From contig NZ_PREX01000001.1 in the NCBI RefSeq assembly GCF_009935905.1, positions 1-64,000 of the forward strand: a stretch of 64,000 bases of DNA. Reading direction: 5' to 3'. The notes below the pieces were generated by a model, which was not told the origin of the DNA, did not search any database, and was given only the letters and a program-made list of their open reading frames with translations. Each line of letters opens with the position of its first letter. Position 1 is the stretch's first letter. The position numbers and the translations under genes are program-made. Source of the stretch: Alkalibacterium sp. MB6 (GTDB taxonomy: Bacteria > Bacillota > Bacilli > Lactobacillales > Carnobacteriaceae_A). Below are positions 51,007 to 61,309 of this stretch, one piece after another.

Positions 51007-52992
51007 TCACTTCATGTACTTCGTTTTCAGTTCCATGACAACGTCTCTTAATTCAGCTGCTTTTTCGAAGTTCAAATCTTTCGCCGCTTCTTTCATTTCC
51101 AGTTCCATTGTTTCGATCAGTTCCATTCGTTCACGTCTACTTAAGTTCTTAATCGTTTCTTCAGATAGATCTTTTTCTTCATCGTCGACAGCTGTTGAAA
51201 TACGTATCAAATCACGTACGTCTTTGCGAATCGTTGTTGGTGTAATGCCGTGTGTCTCGTTATGCTCTTTTTGGATAACACGGCGACGTTGCGTTTCGTC
51301 AATGGCTAATCGCATGGAGTCAGTAATGCGGTCTGCATACATGATGACACGCCCATTTTCGTTACGAGCTGCTCGTCCAATGGTTTGAATGAGTGACCGA
51401 CCACTTCTTAAGAACCCTTCTTTATCAGCATCAAGAATCGTAACCAGAGACACTTCAGGTACATCCAGTCCCTCTCTTAATAAGTTAATGCCGATTAAGA
51501 CATCGTATTTTCCAATACGCAAATCACGGATAATCTGCGTCCGCTCTAATGTTTTAACGTCACTGTGTAGGTATGCTACTTTTATACCAACTTCTTTCAA
51601 ATAATCTGTCAAGTCTTCTGACATTTTCTTCGTCAAAGTGGTAATAAAAACCCGTTCATTTCTCTCCGTGCGTTTATTTATTTCTTCAATAATATCATCG
51701 ATTTGACCTTTAATTGGCCTAACTTCAATAATCGGATCCAGTAAGCCTGTCGGGCGAATAATTTGTTCAACGACTTGAGAGGAACGGTTGATTTCATAGT
51801 CTGCCGGTGTAGCAGAAACATAAGTGATTTGAGGTACTCTTTCTTCAAACTCTTCCAAACGGAGTGGACGGTTGTCCAAAGCGCTTGGTAAACGGAAGCC
51901 ATGATCAATGAGCTGTTGTTTTCGAGCTCTGTCTCCATTATACATCCCTCTAATTTGAGACATTGTCATATGCGACTCGTCAATAATAAACAATGAATCC
52001 TCGGGGAAAAAGTCCAGCAATGTATAAGGTGCCTCTCCAGGAAGTCTACCATCCATGTGTCTAGAGTAGTTTTCAATCCCTGAGCAGTAACCCATCTCCA
52101 TTAACATTTCCAAATCATAATTGGTTCGTTGTTCCAATCGTTGTGCTTCAAGTAATTTATTTTCAGCTTTAAATTCTTTTAGGCGATCTTCCAGTTCTGC
52201 TTTAATCGCTTCAATAGCTGAACGAGTTTGTTCATCGTTGGATACGAAGTGAGTAGCTGGGAAAATAGCCGCATGTGATAAATCAGCTTTCACTTCTCCG
52301 GTTAAAACATCCACTTCTCTTATCCGGTCAATCTCGTCTCCAAAAAACTCAACTCTGATCGCTTCACTTTCACGTGACGCGAGGAATATTTCGACAACAT
52401 CTCCTCTTACTCTAAACCGACCACGCTGAAAATCGATATCGTTACGTTCGAACTGCATCTCAACCAATCTGGTTAATAAAGCATCCCTGCTTATTTCCAT
52501 ACCGGATCTTAGTGACAAGACATGGTCTCTGTAATCTTTTGGGTTAACCAGTCCGTAAATACAAGAAACGGAAGCCACCACTATGACATCTCTTCTTTCC
52601 AAAAGAGAACTGGTTGCTGAGTGACGCAGTTTATCAATTTCATCATTGATACTGGCATCTTTTTCAATAAATGTATCTGTCGAAGGAACATAAGCCTCTG
52701 GTTGATAGTAGTCATAATAACTGACAAAATACTCGACGGCGTTATCAGGAAAGAATTCTTTGAATTCTGTATATAACTGACCTGCCAATGTTTTATTATG
52801 GGCCATAACCAAGGTCGGCTTATTGACTTGTTGGATCACGTTAGACATCGTAAAGGTTTTACCCGTACCGGTGGCACCGAGTAAAACTTGTTCTTTTTGG
52901 TTATCATTTATTCCTTGAACCAGTTTCTTTATAGCTTCTGGTTGATCCCCACTGGGTTGGTAAATCGATTTAAGTTTAAACGAATCTTTCAC
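51007..52992 (-). CDS. uvrB: UvrB, excision nuclease subunit
   Basis: Damage-recognition subunit of nucleotide excision repair. The 661-residue protein has Walker A GATGTGKT, the beta-hairpin that inserts at lesions (around the [12 protein letters not shown] stretch), helicase motif VI with QTIGRAARN and the C-terminal UvrC-binding UVR motif. The start is GTG with AAGGAG nine bases upstream. uvrA is not adjacent. It lies alone between the rpsT terminator and rpsO. No LexA or DinR box was identified. Confidence 0.96.
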   Translation of the reverse strand: MKDSFKLKSIYQPSGDQPEAIKKLVQGINDNQKEQVLLGATGTGKTFTMSNVIQQVNKPTLVMAHNKTLAGQLYTEFKEFFPDNAVEYFVSYYDYYQPEAYVPSTDTFIEKDASINDEIDKLRHSATSSLLERRDVIVVASVSCIYGLVNPKDYRDHVLSLRSGMEISRDALLTRLVEMQFERNDIDFQRGRFRVRGDVVEIFLASRESEAIRVEFFGDEIDRIREVDVLTGEVKADLSHAAIFPATHFVSNDEQTRSAIEAIKAELEDRLKEFKAENKLLEAQRLEQRTNYDLEMLMEMGYCSGIENYSRHMDGRLPGEAPYTLLDFFPEDSLFIIDESHMTMSQIRGMYNGDRARKQQLIDHGFRLPSALDNRPLRLEEFEERVPQITYVSATPADYEINRSSQVVEQIIRPTGLLDPIIEVRPIKGQIDDIIEEINKRTERNERVFITTLTKKMSEDLTDYLKEVGIKVAYLHSDVKTLERTQIIRDLRIGKYDVLIGINLLREGLDVPEVSLVTILDADKEGFLRSGRSLIQTIGRAARNENGRVIMYADRITDSMRLAIDETQRRRVIQKEHNETHGITPTTIRKDVRDLIRISTAVDDEEKDLSEETIKNLSRRERMELIETMELEMKEAAKDLNFEKAAELRDVVMELKTKYMK

Positions 52993-53040
52993 TCAAACAG
53001 ACTCCTTTCTCAATCATTTATTAGTTCATAGTTTACCACA

Positions 53041-53086
53041 AAAAAAGTATTCTCAGAGGCGGACTGCCTAGTGAGAATACTTTTTT
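53041..53086. terminator. Bidirectional terminator after rpsT
   Basis: A 15-bp stem (53041-53055 with 53072-53086), including A6/T6 ends, with a 16-base loop. On the minus strand it ends rpsT. Confidence 0.92.
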
Positions 53087-53099
53087 AAGTTAGTCATAA

Positions 53100-53351
53100 T
53101 TAAGCTAATTTTTTGCTTAAACGAGATTTAATTCTAGCTGCTTTATTTTGGTGTAAAAAGCCTTTAGAAGCTGCGTTGTCAACACTTTTAACAGCTTTAT
53201 TGAAAAGCTCTTGTGCGTTGTCAGCTTTAGCGTCTGCTGCTACCTCGAATTGTTTAACTGCTGTTCTTGCTGCAGAAACCTGTCCTTGGTTGTTTTCTCT
53301 CTTTTTAACGTCTTGTCTTTGTCTTTTAATCGTTTGTACTGTGTTTGCCAT
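53100..53351 (-). CDS. rpsT: 30S ribosomal protein S20
   Basis: Small-subunit primary binding protein, three long helices, 83 residues, rich in Lys, Ala and Arg. ATG at 53351 (MANTVQ) was chosen for homology with the MAN start and an AAGGAG ten bases upstream. Convergent or autoregulatory features may lie in the 100-base leader, which contains a CTGTG/CACAG inverted pair. It follows holA, the conserved comEC-holA-rpsT order. Confidence 0.95.
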   Translation of the reverse strand: MANTVQTIKRQRQDVKKRENNQGQVSAARTAVKQFEVAADAKADNAQELFNKAVKSVDNAASKGFLHQNKAARIKSRLSKKLA

Positions 53352-53456
53352 GTTTAAAACACTCCTTATCATTTAATGGTTTGAATTGAATCGTGACTGT
53401 GACGATACACAGCCTGTTCTGCCCGTATGGGTATTGTTCTTCATTCAACATTCTCC

Positions 53457-53485
53457 ATTTTACAACAGTTACTGTCACTTTTCAA
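53457..53485 (-). promoter_or_regulatory. Promoter of rpsT
   Basis: TTGAAA (53480-53485), a 17-base spacer and TAAAAT (53457-53462) on the minus strand, between holA and rpsT. Confidence 0.7.
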
Positions 53486-53541
53486 TGAAAACTTGACATC
53501 CTGTTCAGTTAATTTACTTTGAAAGCCATAAATCAGCTTGT

Positions 53542-54570
53542 TTATGACAATGTTGAAAACTTCCATATAAATAATTCCACTGATATTTCTGGATTAACAC
53601 GTCCTGTCTTAATGTCGTAATCAGTGTCAATTAACAAATGATGGGCTTGAGACAATACTGATTGAGGAAAGGCTTTTTCCTTTTGTATAGCTAGTTTAAT
53701 CCGGTAAGGGTGGACCTTTAACAGCGATGCAATGTCTGCTTGTTGATAACCTTTTGAACGCAGTATTTTCACTTGTAAAAGTAATCTGAATTCTGCAATC
53801 ATCAAGGCAATAATTTTTATCGGGTCTTCTTTTTGATTCAACAAATCTTGATACAACTCAATAGACCCTTTCACATTTTTCTTCAACACTCGTTCATTCA
53901 ATTCAAATATATTCTGTTCCAAGGATTTCGATACCAATTTATGAATGGTTTCGTCTGTAATGTGTTTATCTGTTGAATGATACAACATCAATTTTTCTAA
54001 TTCTTTCTTTCCTTTAGTCAATTGTCGGTCTGTAAGTTGCATTAAGAGGGCCAGTGACTCTCTAGATAGGTGATAGCCTTCTTCTTTAGCATAGGTTTTC
54101 AAATAAGTTGCCGTGTCGTGATCGGATGCTGGAGTCGCTTCAATGACCTCAGCATGCTTGAGCAGCAACTTCGTCACTTTTTTACGTTTATCCAATTTAT
54201 CATAAGGGGCAAGGAAAACCACAATGGAAAAATCAGATGGATTAGTGATATAAGTCTCTAATAATTCCAAGGAATGATTAACCGAGGATGATACTTGCTT
54301 ACCAGTCAATATGTAACTTGAATGAACAATGATGAGCTTTTTTTCTCCAAAAAACGGGAAGCTTTCCGCTTCGTAGATCACATCATCAATACTGGTTTCT
54401 GTTAAATTAAAATGGGAAATATTCATGTCATCTTCGTTGTTGTCTTTCATTCTATTAATAAATGTACGAGTCACTTCTTCTAGTATCATTGACTCCGTAC
54501 CCCATGCCACATACAAAGATTGCATGTTGTTTTGCATAATTTTATTCAATTGAGCCGTCGTGTTCTTCAT
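53542..54570 (-). CDS. holA: DNA polymerase III delta subunit
   Basis: Clamp-loader subunit that opens the beta sliding clamp. The 342-residue protein has the expected three-domain AAA-like layout without a functional P-loop. Diagnostic segments are the N-terminal LYVAWGTESMILEE (usually Y-x-x-G-x-E) and the C-terminal helical collar. It begins one base after comEC ends, so it is co-translated, as in many Bacillota. Confidence 0.93.
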   Translation of the reverse strand: MKNTTAQLNKIMQNNMQSLYVAWGTESMILEEVTRTFINRMKDNNEDDMNISHFNLTETSIDDVIYEAESFPFFGEKKLIIVHSSYILTGKQVSSSVNHSLELLETYITNPSDFSIVVFLAPYDKLDKRKKVTKLLLKHAEVIEATPASDHDTATYLKTYAKEEGYHLSRESLALLMQLTDRQLTKGKKELEKLMLYHSTDKHITDETIHKLVSKSLEQNIFELNERVLKKNVKGSIELYQDLLNQKEDPIKIIALMIAEFRLLLQVKILRSKGYQQADIASLLKVHPYRIKLAIQKEKAFPQSVLSQAHHLLIDTDYDIKTGRVNPEISVELFIWKFSTLS

Positions 54571-54571
54571 T

Positions 54572-56932
54572 TTAATCTCCTTCAGGCTGATAATAAGTGT
54601 TTATTGTGGGCCTTCGCTTGAGCCAGTCAGTTAATTTAGGATGGTGCGCATATCTATACTGAATGCCCCCCATCTGATCCGTCCGGTAAGGCATGATGTC
54701 GTAATCTTCCAGACGACTTAAAACCGACGGATGCGGATGACCATAAGCATTTTGTCTTCCTAAAGATAGCCATGCGTACGATGCATTTAATTGAGAGAGC
54801 AGTGTGTCATGAGTGGACGTGTCACTGCCATGGTGGCCTACCTTTAAAATATCCACCTGTAAATTGGGGTATAAATTAACTAAGGATGCTTCCCCTTCTT
54901 TTTCAAGATCCCCTGTGAAGAGCCATGTGTAGTCACCGATTTTAGATAGCAAGACAAGCGACTGGTTATTGCCACTCTTCTCCCCCACATCATTAATCGG
55001 ATAGATGAGTCGGGTTCCTTTTGGAAGATAGTTTATAGAATCAGGGTGTTGTGAACGAATTGCTTTATCTTTAAGTTCAGAGACTGCTAGTATGCTCTGG
55101 ACTTTTTCATCTGTTAGTGTCTGTTCACTAGCCATTACCGCTTTTATATTGAGCGAGGCTGCTATATCGCTTAATGCATCCACGTGGTCTGTATCTGGAT
55201 GAGTCAAGAGAACGGTTTGCAGTTCATGGACCCCTTGTGATTTTAAAACCGGTACAACAATATCTGTTCCCACCGAGAAGGGCTTGGCTCTCTCTTGCCA
55301 AGGCTCTTTCTCTCCCCAAGACACCGTTCCTCCCGTGTCAATTAAGTAACTCCCTTTGCCCCAGGGTTCTTTAATCAGTATCGACTCCCCTTGCCCCACA
55401 TCGATCATCATGACTTGCCCAAAGGGAGAATAACGAACAGACAGAAGAGTGGCTAGTATCAACATCAGTGAAACAGCTTGTAAACCGTTTTGTTTTTTTG
55501 TTTTTTCAAAAGATAATAAGAAAATGATTACGCCTACCACTAAAAATACAGAAGCAAAAAGCGATAGCCGCCCTGTAACAACCGTAAAATCAACTGATTG
55601 CTGAATGAACTGTGCTGACTTTTCCATTACTAATATAAGGCGTTCCGAGACAGATAGCAAGGCATTGAATAGTAGCGTTTGAGATAAGACGGGAGACACG
55701 AGAACACTAAATAACAGCATAGGTAATAGAAGCAGTGACACAAACGGAATAAACACCGCATTTAACAACACTACTCCCCAAGAAAATTCGAAAAAATGAA
55801 AGGTCAAAATAGGGAGAGAACTGAGAAATAGCACAAGGTTCATGACTCCATAGGCTTTGATTTTAGAATAGTTAAGAAAATAAGGTTGCGCGGTTAATAT
55901 GATGAGAATCAACGTCATCACATAACTCAACTGAAAACCAATTTCAAATATAATGTAAGGATTAATCAGTATCGATACGGAGAATAAAATAGCCCACGTA
56001 TCTAATGCCGGTAGTCTTTGCTCTCCTTTATCACTTACTAATCGAATCCAAGTCATACCAATTGCTCGAAACACACTCACTCCAAAACCAGTGAATAAAC
56101 CATAAATAGGCAGTGTTACTAGAAGAAAACCCCTAATGCTTTCTTTTGTCATACGAGAGTGGATTAAAACTGACTCAAATAGATGAATAAATAAGTGGAC
56201 GTGTAGGCCAGAAATACTGAGTAGATGAACAATACCCAGTTGTCTAAAGGAATCAGAAACGACATCCGGGAAATCTCTTTTATCCGCAAACACGAGCGCT
56301 TTTGTATAGATAGCCGCTTGTTTGGAAAAAGTCGAATCAATATAAGCCAGTAGCTTTTCCCTTATTGAATCCATTCGGTATAGCAGTGTGCGATTTTGAC
56401 TAAGTGTTGGGACAGGAATTAATGCTTCTGCCTCAATGACTCTATAAATCTGTTGTCTATTCAAGTAGTTTTTATAATCGAATTGATGACTATTGCTAGC
56501 CTTAGTTGGACTCTTGGCTTCCCCTTTTACCCGATAGCTATGGGCCTTCTTTTCTTTTAATGCCACCATTGTCTCTTCTGTGGGACTTGTGTACCTGACT
56601 ATCACTTCTTCGCGGGTCGTTTCGTCAGTATACATCCCCTGGAAGACTAAGCGGTCGCCGTCCCATTTCACCGTCGACGCCTTCACTTCAATGACGTAAT
56701 CCTGAGTGCCTTCTTTCCAATCGACCACCGTTTCTTTTTGATGAAAGGACAGCCTGACAATCATCAACAGGCTAATCAAAAAGGTGAATAGGATGAGCTT
56801 GGGTTGACGAGTATAAAGGATACGACTAGACCAGACTAAAATCAATAAGAACGCTAAGCGCGAATCATCCGCTAGCATAAATAAACTGATAAAACAAAGC
56901 AGGACTGAAGGAAAAAACACCTTTCCTCTCAA
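54572..56932 (-). CDS. comEC: ComEC, DNA uptake channel
   Basis: Membrane channel that moves single-stranded DNA into the cytoplasm during transformation. The 786-residue protein has N-terminal helices and an extracellular OB-like domain, a multi-helix competence domain (about 220-490) and a C-terminal metallo-beta-lactamase domain with the THPDTDHVD and GHHGSDTST motifs, possibly the nuclease. The full frame is open, so the gene looks functional. The start is either TTG at 56932 or GTG at 56920; both have purine-rich sites. It starts six bases after comEB. Confidence 0.93.
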   Translation of the reverse strand: MRGKVFFPSVLLCFISLFMLADDSRLAFLLILVWSSRILYTRQPKLILFTFLISLLMIVRLSFHQKETVVDWKEGTQDYVIEVKASTVKWDGDRLVFQGMYTDETTREEVIVRYTSPTEETMVALKEKKAHSYRVKGEAKSPTKASNSHQFDYKNYLNRQQIYRVIEAEALIPVPTLSQNRTLLYRMDSIREKLLAYIDSTFSKQAAIYTKALVFADKRDFPDVVSDSFRQLGIVHLLSISGLHVHLFIHLFESVLIHSRMTKESIRGFLLVTLPIYGLFTGFGVSVFRAIGMTWIRLVSDKGEQRLPALDTWAILFSVSILINPYIIFEIGFQLSYVMTLILIILTAQPYFLNYSKIKAYGVMNLVLFLSSLPILTFHFFEFSWGVVLLNAVFIPFVSLLLLPMLLFSVLVSPVLSQTLLFNALLSVSERLILVMEKSAQFIQQSVDFTVVTGRLSLFASVFLVVGVIIFLLSFEKTKKQNGLQAVSLMLILATLLSVRYSPFGQVMMIDVGQGESILIKEPWGKGSYLIDTGGTVSWGEKEPWQERAKPFSVGTDIVVPVLKSQGVHELQTVLLTHPDTDHVDALSDIAASLNIKAVMASEQTLTDEKVQSILAVSELKDKAIRSQHPDSINYLPKGTRLIYPINDVGEKSGNNQSLVLLSKIGDYTWLFTGDLEKEGEASLVNLYPNLQVDILKVGHHGSDTSTHDTLLSQLNASYAWLSLGRQNAYGHPHPSVLSRLEDYDIMPYRTDQMGGIQYRYAHHPKLTDWLKRRPTINTYYQPEGD

Positions 56933-56938
56933 GTGACC

Positions 56939-57475
56939 TTATTCCATTGCCTTTCGGTCATCTTGAAAGGTGGAGCTGTTGGTTGTTGGCATATCAACCT
57001 GGTCAGAAAGGTTATAATGCGACGTGATGCTACTGAAAAAATCAGCTGGTACAGATATTTGTTCTGTTTCCACATTGGCTAAAGCTAATAATTCTTCAGC
57101 ATAAGGGTGATTTTTGTAATCGTTTAAGTAGTAAATTTTGGCGATGCCACTTTGTATCAGGAGTTTTGTGCACTGGAGGCAAGGAAAATGAGTCACATAG
57201 ATATCTGCGCCTTCCGTTTCCACTCCAAATTTTGCACATTGAAGCAAGGCATTTGCTTCAGCGTGAATGGTTCTAAGGCAATGACCGTCAACGACATAAC
57301 AGCCCTGCTCGGAGCAATGGACATCTCCACTGACTGAGCCGTTATACCCTCCTGAGATCATTCGCTTATCTCTAACGATGGTCGCTCCGACTGCTAAGCG
57401 AGAGCACGTACTTCTCATAGACAATAACATACTTTGTGACATAAAATACTGATTCCATGGTATCCGTTGAGTCAT
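56939..57475 (-). CDS. comEB: ComEB, deoxycytidylate deaminase
   Basis: Zinc enzyme that deaminates dCMP to dUMP. The 178-residue product has the deaminase signature HAEANA with the catalytic Glu and PCLQC with two zinc cysteines. ATG at 57475 has GGAG eight bases upstream; the frame open upstream to 57571 is not conserved-looking. Its place between comEA and comEC is the Bacillus order, though ComEB is dispensable for transformation there. Confidence 0.93.
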   Translation of the reverse strand: MTQRIPWNQYFMSQSMLLSMRSTCSRLAVGATIVRDKRMISGGYNGSVSGDVHCSEQGCYVVDGHCLRTIHAEANALLQCAKFGVETEGADIYVTHFPCLQCTKLLIQSGIAKIYYLNDYKNHPYAEELLALANVETEQISVPADFFSSITSHYNLSDQVDMPTTNSSTFQDDRKAME

Positions 57476-57580
57476 GTTAAACACTCCATTCTGTCGAATT
57501 CGTTTGGTATTCAATGAGTTGATTAAAAGCTTTATATCCTTAAGTATACAAAAGCAAGGCAAGTGAAGCAATCTAATCTG

Positions 57581-58225
57581 TCAGTCGACTACGACCTCCT
57601 CCTTCAGGCCTTCAAAGGTCTTTTCACCAATCCCCGATACATTCATCACATCCTCTATTGTTTTAAACAAGCCTTCTGTTTCCCTGTACTTAATAATCGC
57701 TAACGCCTTTTGTGGACCGATGCCACTTAATTGTTCAAGTTCTGTTTTAGGAGCTGTATTGATATTGATTTTTCCGGGAACCTCTTCCTCCGTAGTAGCA
57801 TCTTCTTGAATGACTGGGGGCTCTTCTCCTTCTACTGGTATATAAAGTAGCATTTCATCTGTCAATTGTTTGGCGAAGTTAATTCCTTTCGTGTCTGCTT
57901 CATCCACTAAGCCCCCTGCTTCCGCAATCGCATCAATAATCCGCTTAGAAGTGTCTAATTCATACACCCCTGGGTAGTTAACAGCTCCTTTCACATCAAT
58001 AAAAACGGCGTGTACAAGCTCCTCCTGTGGTCCTTCTGGTGTGTCTTCTAGTTGATTTGTTTCAACTGGTTCAGGAAGCAATAAATCATCAAGGTAGGCT
58101 TCCTCTGGTTGTTCTAATTCAATTGGCTTATCTTGCCATAAGCTAACGACAAAAGCAGTCACTAAAACAGCAACAATGGTCGTCATAGTCCCTTTATACT
58201 CTTTTAGTTTGTTTAATGTGTCCAT
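57581..58225 (-). CDS. comEA: ComEA, DNA receptor for transformation
   Basis: Membrane-anchored receptor that binds incoming DNA. The 214 residues have an N-terminal membrane helix (about 14-32), an acidic linker, an SLBB domain (about 72-125) and a C-terminal helix-hairpin-helix pair with INTAPKTELEQLSGIGPQKA. AGGAGG-like site before the ATG. It opens the comEA-EB-EC-holA unit behind a promoter. The acidic linker matches the trend in other exported proteins here. Confidence 0.93.
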   Translation of the reverse strand: MDTLNKLKEYKGTMTTIVAVLVTAFVVSLWQDKPIELEQPEEAYLDDLLLPEPVETNQLEDTPEGPQEELVHAVFIDVKGAVNYPGVYELDTSKRIIDAIAEAGGLVDEADTKGINFAKQLTDEMLLYIPVEGEEPPVIQEDATTEEEVPGKININTAPKTELEQLSGIGPQKALAIIKYRETEGLFKTIEDVMNVSGIGEKTFEGLKEEVVVD

Positions 58226-58253
58226 TCGCTCATTCCTCCTGAAAAAACTCCCT

Positions 58254-58281
58254 ACTATATATATTACCTTTTAAATCTCAA
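58254..58281 (-). promoter_or_regulatory. Candidate promoter of comEA
   Basis: TTGAGA (58276-58281), a 16-base spacer and TATAGT (58254-58259) on the minus strand. No ComX (cin-box) sequence was recognised. Confidence 0.45.
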
Positions 58282-58304
58282 AAGCACTTTTTTTCTTCAG
58301 GAAA

Positions 58305-58355
58305 AATGAAAATAGGTGGTGATTTTACCTTTTACAGTAAAATCACCACCTATTT
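58305..58355 (-). terminator. Terminator after sepM
   Basis: A perfect 19-bp stem (58310-58328 with 58337-58355) with an eight-base loop and ATTTTTC tail on the minus strand. Confidence 0.92.
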
Positions 58356-58362
58356 GGACGCT

Positions 58363-59409
58363 TTAATCCATATCGTTCAATTCATTTAAATAAGCAATGG
58401 CATCGCTAATATGTTTGACGGGAACGATTTCCATTTCTGTGTCGATATCTTCAGCTGCCTCAACGGCTACCTCATAATTTGATTTATAATCAGGAAAATA
58501 CTCTAACGTTAATGCATCCGCTTCATCATCGGGAACAAAAAAGACAGAAGCCCCTTCTCTATCAGCAGCCACAACTTTTTTGTCAACCCCGCCAATACGG
58601 CCGACCAGTCCGTCTTCCGTAATCGTCCCCGTTCCTGCAATGGTATGGTCTCCTCTGATCGGCTCTTCTGTAATCATTGAGTAGATTTGCAAAGCAAACA
58701 TCAAGCCAGCAGACGGGCCGCCGATGCTGCCCGATTCGATGGATACAGATGGTTCTGTTTGGACGGTTGAGCGAGTAACTAAACTAATGCCTATACCCGG
58801 GTTACCGGTTTCAGCTAATTCAACTAACTCTCCGGACGCTTTGAATACCTCTGATTCTCGCTCGACAGTTAACGTTACCGTATCCCCGTTGTCTTTATCA
58901 GCAATGTACTGGATAAACTCTTCCGTATTGGCAAAAGCCTGTCCATCAATGGATAATATACTGTCTCCAATTTCAAGACTATCACTGAAATCAGACTCTT
59001 GTGAAATAGACATGACATAGACACCAAAGAATTCGAGCTGATAAGGTAAATCTGCTGCATTAAAAGCGGCTGCTTTAGCCGTATTTTTAGAGTGAGTCAT
59101 GTAATAATTTTGAATCAGACGGTAGGCGTCATAATCTTCTACATTACCTAAAAGCTCTTCTTCACCTAGTACCGTATGATAAGGAAAGAGTTGTAATAAC
59201 GAGCTGAGTGGAGTGGCTTGAAGCATTTCTACCGTTGTCATCATAAATTCACCCTCTGATTCATCCCCCTCACCATTGACCTCAACCATTGAATTAACTT
59301 CAATCGCACTTCCGGGTCTTTCGATGTAATAAGGTATCGGTTGAAAAACAAGGAGATAAATCGCAATGACGATGAACAAACCTTTAAAAAGACGTTTGTT
59401 ATTTTTCAA
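58363..59409 (-). CDS. sepM: SepM family PDZ and Lon-type serine protease (YlbL)
   Basis: Membrane-anchored cell-surface protease; in Streptococcus mutans SepM trims the competence peptide. The 348-residue protein has one N-terminal membrane helix (8-25), a PDZ domain (about 125-200) and a Lon protease domain with the catalytic serine in GPSAGLMF and the lysine in GGVDKKVVA. The start is TTG, six bases after coaD. No signal-peptide gene is visible nearby, so the substrate is open. Confidence 0.9.
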   Translation of the reverse strand: MKNNKRLFKGLFIVIAIYLLVFQPIPYYIERPGSAIEVNSMVEVNGEGDESEGEFMMTTVEMLQATPLSSLLQLFPYHTVLGEEELLGNVEDYDAYRLIQNYYMTHSKNTAKAAAFNAADLPYQLEFFGVYVMSISQESDFSDSLEIGDSILSIDGQAFANTEEFIQYIADKDNGDTVTLTVERESEVFKASGELVELAETGNPGIGISLVTRSTVQTEPSVSIESGSIGGPSAGLMFALQIYSMITEEPIRGDHTIAGTGTITEDGLVGRIGGVDKKVVAADREGASVFFVPDDEADALTLEYFPDYKSNYEVAVEAAEDIDTEMEIVPVKHISDAIAYLNELNDMD

Positions 59410-59415
59410 TTAACC

Positions 59416-59907
59416 TTACCTGCCTTTATTAAACTTTGGAATCAAGGCTTCTTTTACATGTTCAGGAACGAGTTGACCCAATTCTCCATGATAAAAAGCA
59501 ATTTCTTTAACCATTGTGGAGCTGATTGATCGATACCGTTCGTCTGATATAAGGAAAACCGTCTCCAGTGTCTCATGTTGCATCTTATTCAGTGTAGCAA
59601 TATCTACTTCATATTCCATGTCTTTAACTGAACGAATCCCTCTTACCAATACGTTCGCACCTTGATCCTTAGCTAATCCAGCAGTCAATCCATCATAGCT
59701 CATGATGCTTGTGTTTTGCACACCAGTTTTTTTTACCGCCTTTTCAACCATGTCTAAGCGTTCATCAAGTGTAAACAAGTAGTTTTTTGATGTACTCACG
59801 CTAATAACAACAATAAGTTCGTCAAACAACTCGGCAGCCCGTTCAATAATATTTAAATGGCCATTGGTTAAAGGGTCAAAACTCCCGACATACATTGCCT
59901 TAGTCAT
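59416..59907 (-). CDS. coaD: Phosphopantetheine adenylyltransferase
   Basis: Penultimate step of coenzyme A synthesis. The 163-residue protein has the nucleotidyltransferase motif GSFDPLTNGHLNII (T/HxGH variant with N-G-H) and the C-terminal ISSTMVKE. ATG at 59907 is chosen for the GGAG nine bases upstream; a frame extension to 59931 lies in rsmD. It overlaps rsmD by eight bases. Together with coaBC in this window, two of the CoA steps are covered. Confidence 0.95.
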   Translation of the reverse strand: MTKAMYVGSFDPLTNGHLNIIERAAELFDELIVVISVSTSKNYLFTLDERLDMVEKAVKKTGVQNTSIMSYDGLTAGLAKDQGANVLVRGIRSVKDMEYEVDIATLNKMQHETLETVFLISDERYRSISSTMVKEIAFYHGELGQLVPEHVKEALIPKFNKGR

Positions 59908-60463
59908 TCGCTCTACTCCATTCATAAACAACTAATTTAGTCGTTCCATATACTTTTTCTTTGTATTTACTATAACCTGACTCATTAGGTTCAACAGCTG
60001 TATGCTTATCTGTTTCACATACAATGAGTGCATGGGGGTTTAACAAGTCGGCATGCACTAAATTAGATAACAAGGCTGTCCAGTCTTCCTTTTCATAAGG
60101 TGGGTCTAACAACACCAAGTCAAAGCTTACGCCAGACCCTTTTAATTGAGTTAATGCCGTCGTATCTTTCTTTTTCCATATCATAAACTTGTCTTCTTCT
60201 TTTGTCATTGCCACATTTTCTTTAATGGTTGTGATAGCCCCTGGGTATTGGTCGACTAAATAAGCTGCATCCATTCCTCTGGACACAGCTTCAATACCAA
60301 GAGAACCACTACCAGCATACAGATCAAGGGCTATTCCTCCGTCAAAATAAGGACCAATCATGTGAAACAAGGATTCCTTAATTTTATCCGTCGTCGGACG
60401 TGTGTTCGTTCCCTTGACCGCTTTTAACGGTCGCCCGCCATATTTTCCAGAAATAATTCTCAT
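59900..60463 (-). CDS. rsmD: RsmD, 16S rRNA m2G966 methyltransferase
   Basis: N2-guanine methyltransferase acting on assembled 30S subunits. The 187 residues show GRPL (11-14), RPTTDKIKESLF, the SAM motif DLYAGSGSLG and the catalytic DPPY. Order rsmD-coaD is conserved in Bacillota. Confidence 0.95.
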   Translation of the reverse strand: MRIISGKYGGRPLKAVKGTNTRPTTDKIKESLFHMIGPYFDGGIALDLYAGSGSLGIEAVSRGMDAAYLVDQYPGAITTIKENVAMTKEEDKFMIWKKKDTTALTQLKGSGVSFDLVLLDPPYEKEDWTALLSNLVHADLLNPHALIVCETDKHTAVEPNESGYSKYKEKVYGTTKLVVYEWSRAND

Positions 60464-60484
60464 CTTCTCTTCCTCATTTGTATA

Positions 60485-60790
60485 CTAAAATACCAATCTG
60501 GCCGATTCATCTTCTTTTTTCTTTACCGCTAATGCAGTCACTTGATCAAGAACACCTTCAAATGTTTTTGGTAACTCGCACTGGTAAGAATCCTCCACAC
60601 GTCTAACAAAATGCTGTTTACTGATTGCTTTGCTTACGGACTCTTTCTCATCTCTATTGACATAAACAATGGCATAGTTCATATTTTTAGACACGTAATG
60701 GATTAATCCATAACGCTTTAACTTATTTATATACTTTGATGTGTATAACCAGACGACCAAGCCTGCTCTGGTTGGTTTAACTTCTTCCAT
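60485..60790 (-). CDS. ylbG: YlbG family (DUF2129) protein
   Basis: A 101-residue cytoplasmic protein of unknown function whose gene stands before rsmD in most Bacillota. The family signature is RAGLVVWLYTSKYINKLKRYG followed by YAIVYVN. ATG at 60790 is chosen for the AGGTG upstream; a GTG nine bases earlier is possible. Confidence 0.88.
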   Translation of the reverse strand: MEEVKPTRAGLVVWLYTSKYINKLKRYGLIHYVSKNMNYAIVYVNRDEKESVSKAISKQHFVRRVEDSYQCELPKTFEGVLDQVTALAVKKKEDESARLVF

Positions 60791-60883
60791 TCTTTTCACC
60801 TACTTGTGTTTTTTTCATTATAACAAAAATAACACTTGGAACAATAGGCTTTATGAATAAAAGGTAAGTAGTATGTTTTTGGT

Positions 60884-60919
60884 TATAAAAAAGCACCCTC
60901 TCATCACGAAAGGGTGCTT
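60884..60919 (-). terminator. Terminator after ylaN
   Basis: AAGCACCCT pairs with AGGGTGCTT over an eleven-base loop; six T follow on the minus strand. Confidence 0.88.
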
Positions 60920-60926
60920 AAATACT

Positions 60927-61202
60927 TTAATTAGTTGAGTTATTTTCGTAAGCTTCTGTATACACATCGTTAAGGTGTTTTTCAAGAGTACTTAACATCA
61001 ATTGGCCTTCTTCTTCTTCAATCATGCCAACTGATACAGCGAATTCAACTTTTTTTGAAAAACCGAACATTTGCGTGTCAATCACTTCTTCAAATGCAGG
61101 ACAAGACACACAGAGATGTTGCTGATTTTCAATTAATTGAGTAATTTTTCTTGCATCGTCGTTTAACACGTCTCTGGCAAGTTCAATTTGTAATTGATCC
61201 AT
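60927..61202 (-). CDS. ylaN: YlaN family (DUF1507) protein
   Basis: A 91-residue protein closely following the B. subtilis YlaN pattern: the C-P-x-x-E-E-V-I-D-T-Q-M-F-G segment is clear. YlaN has been linked to iron and Fe-S homeostasis, acting on Fur in low iron. It stands alone between typA and the terminator. Two cysteines (31 and 34) flank the conserved segment. Confidence 0.88.
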   Translation of the reverse strand: MDQLQIELARDVLNDDARKITQLIENQQHLCVSCPAFEEVIDTQMFGFSKKVEFAVSVGMIEEEEGQLMLSTLEKHLNDVYTEAYENNSTN

Positions 61203-61309
61203 TTTAGCATTTCCTTCCTTCTACTCATCCTACTTATTTAAAGCAAGTATATCACAATGTGTTTGTGAAAGGAACAATAAGCCAGCATTAGTCATCGGTT
61301 AGTCAAAGT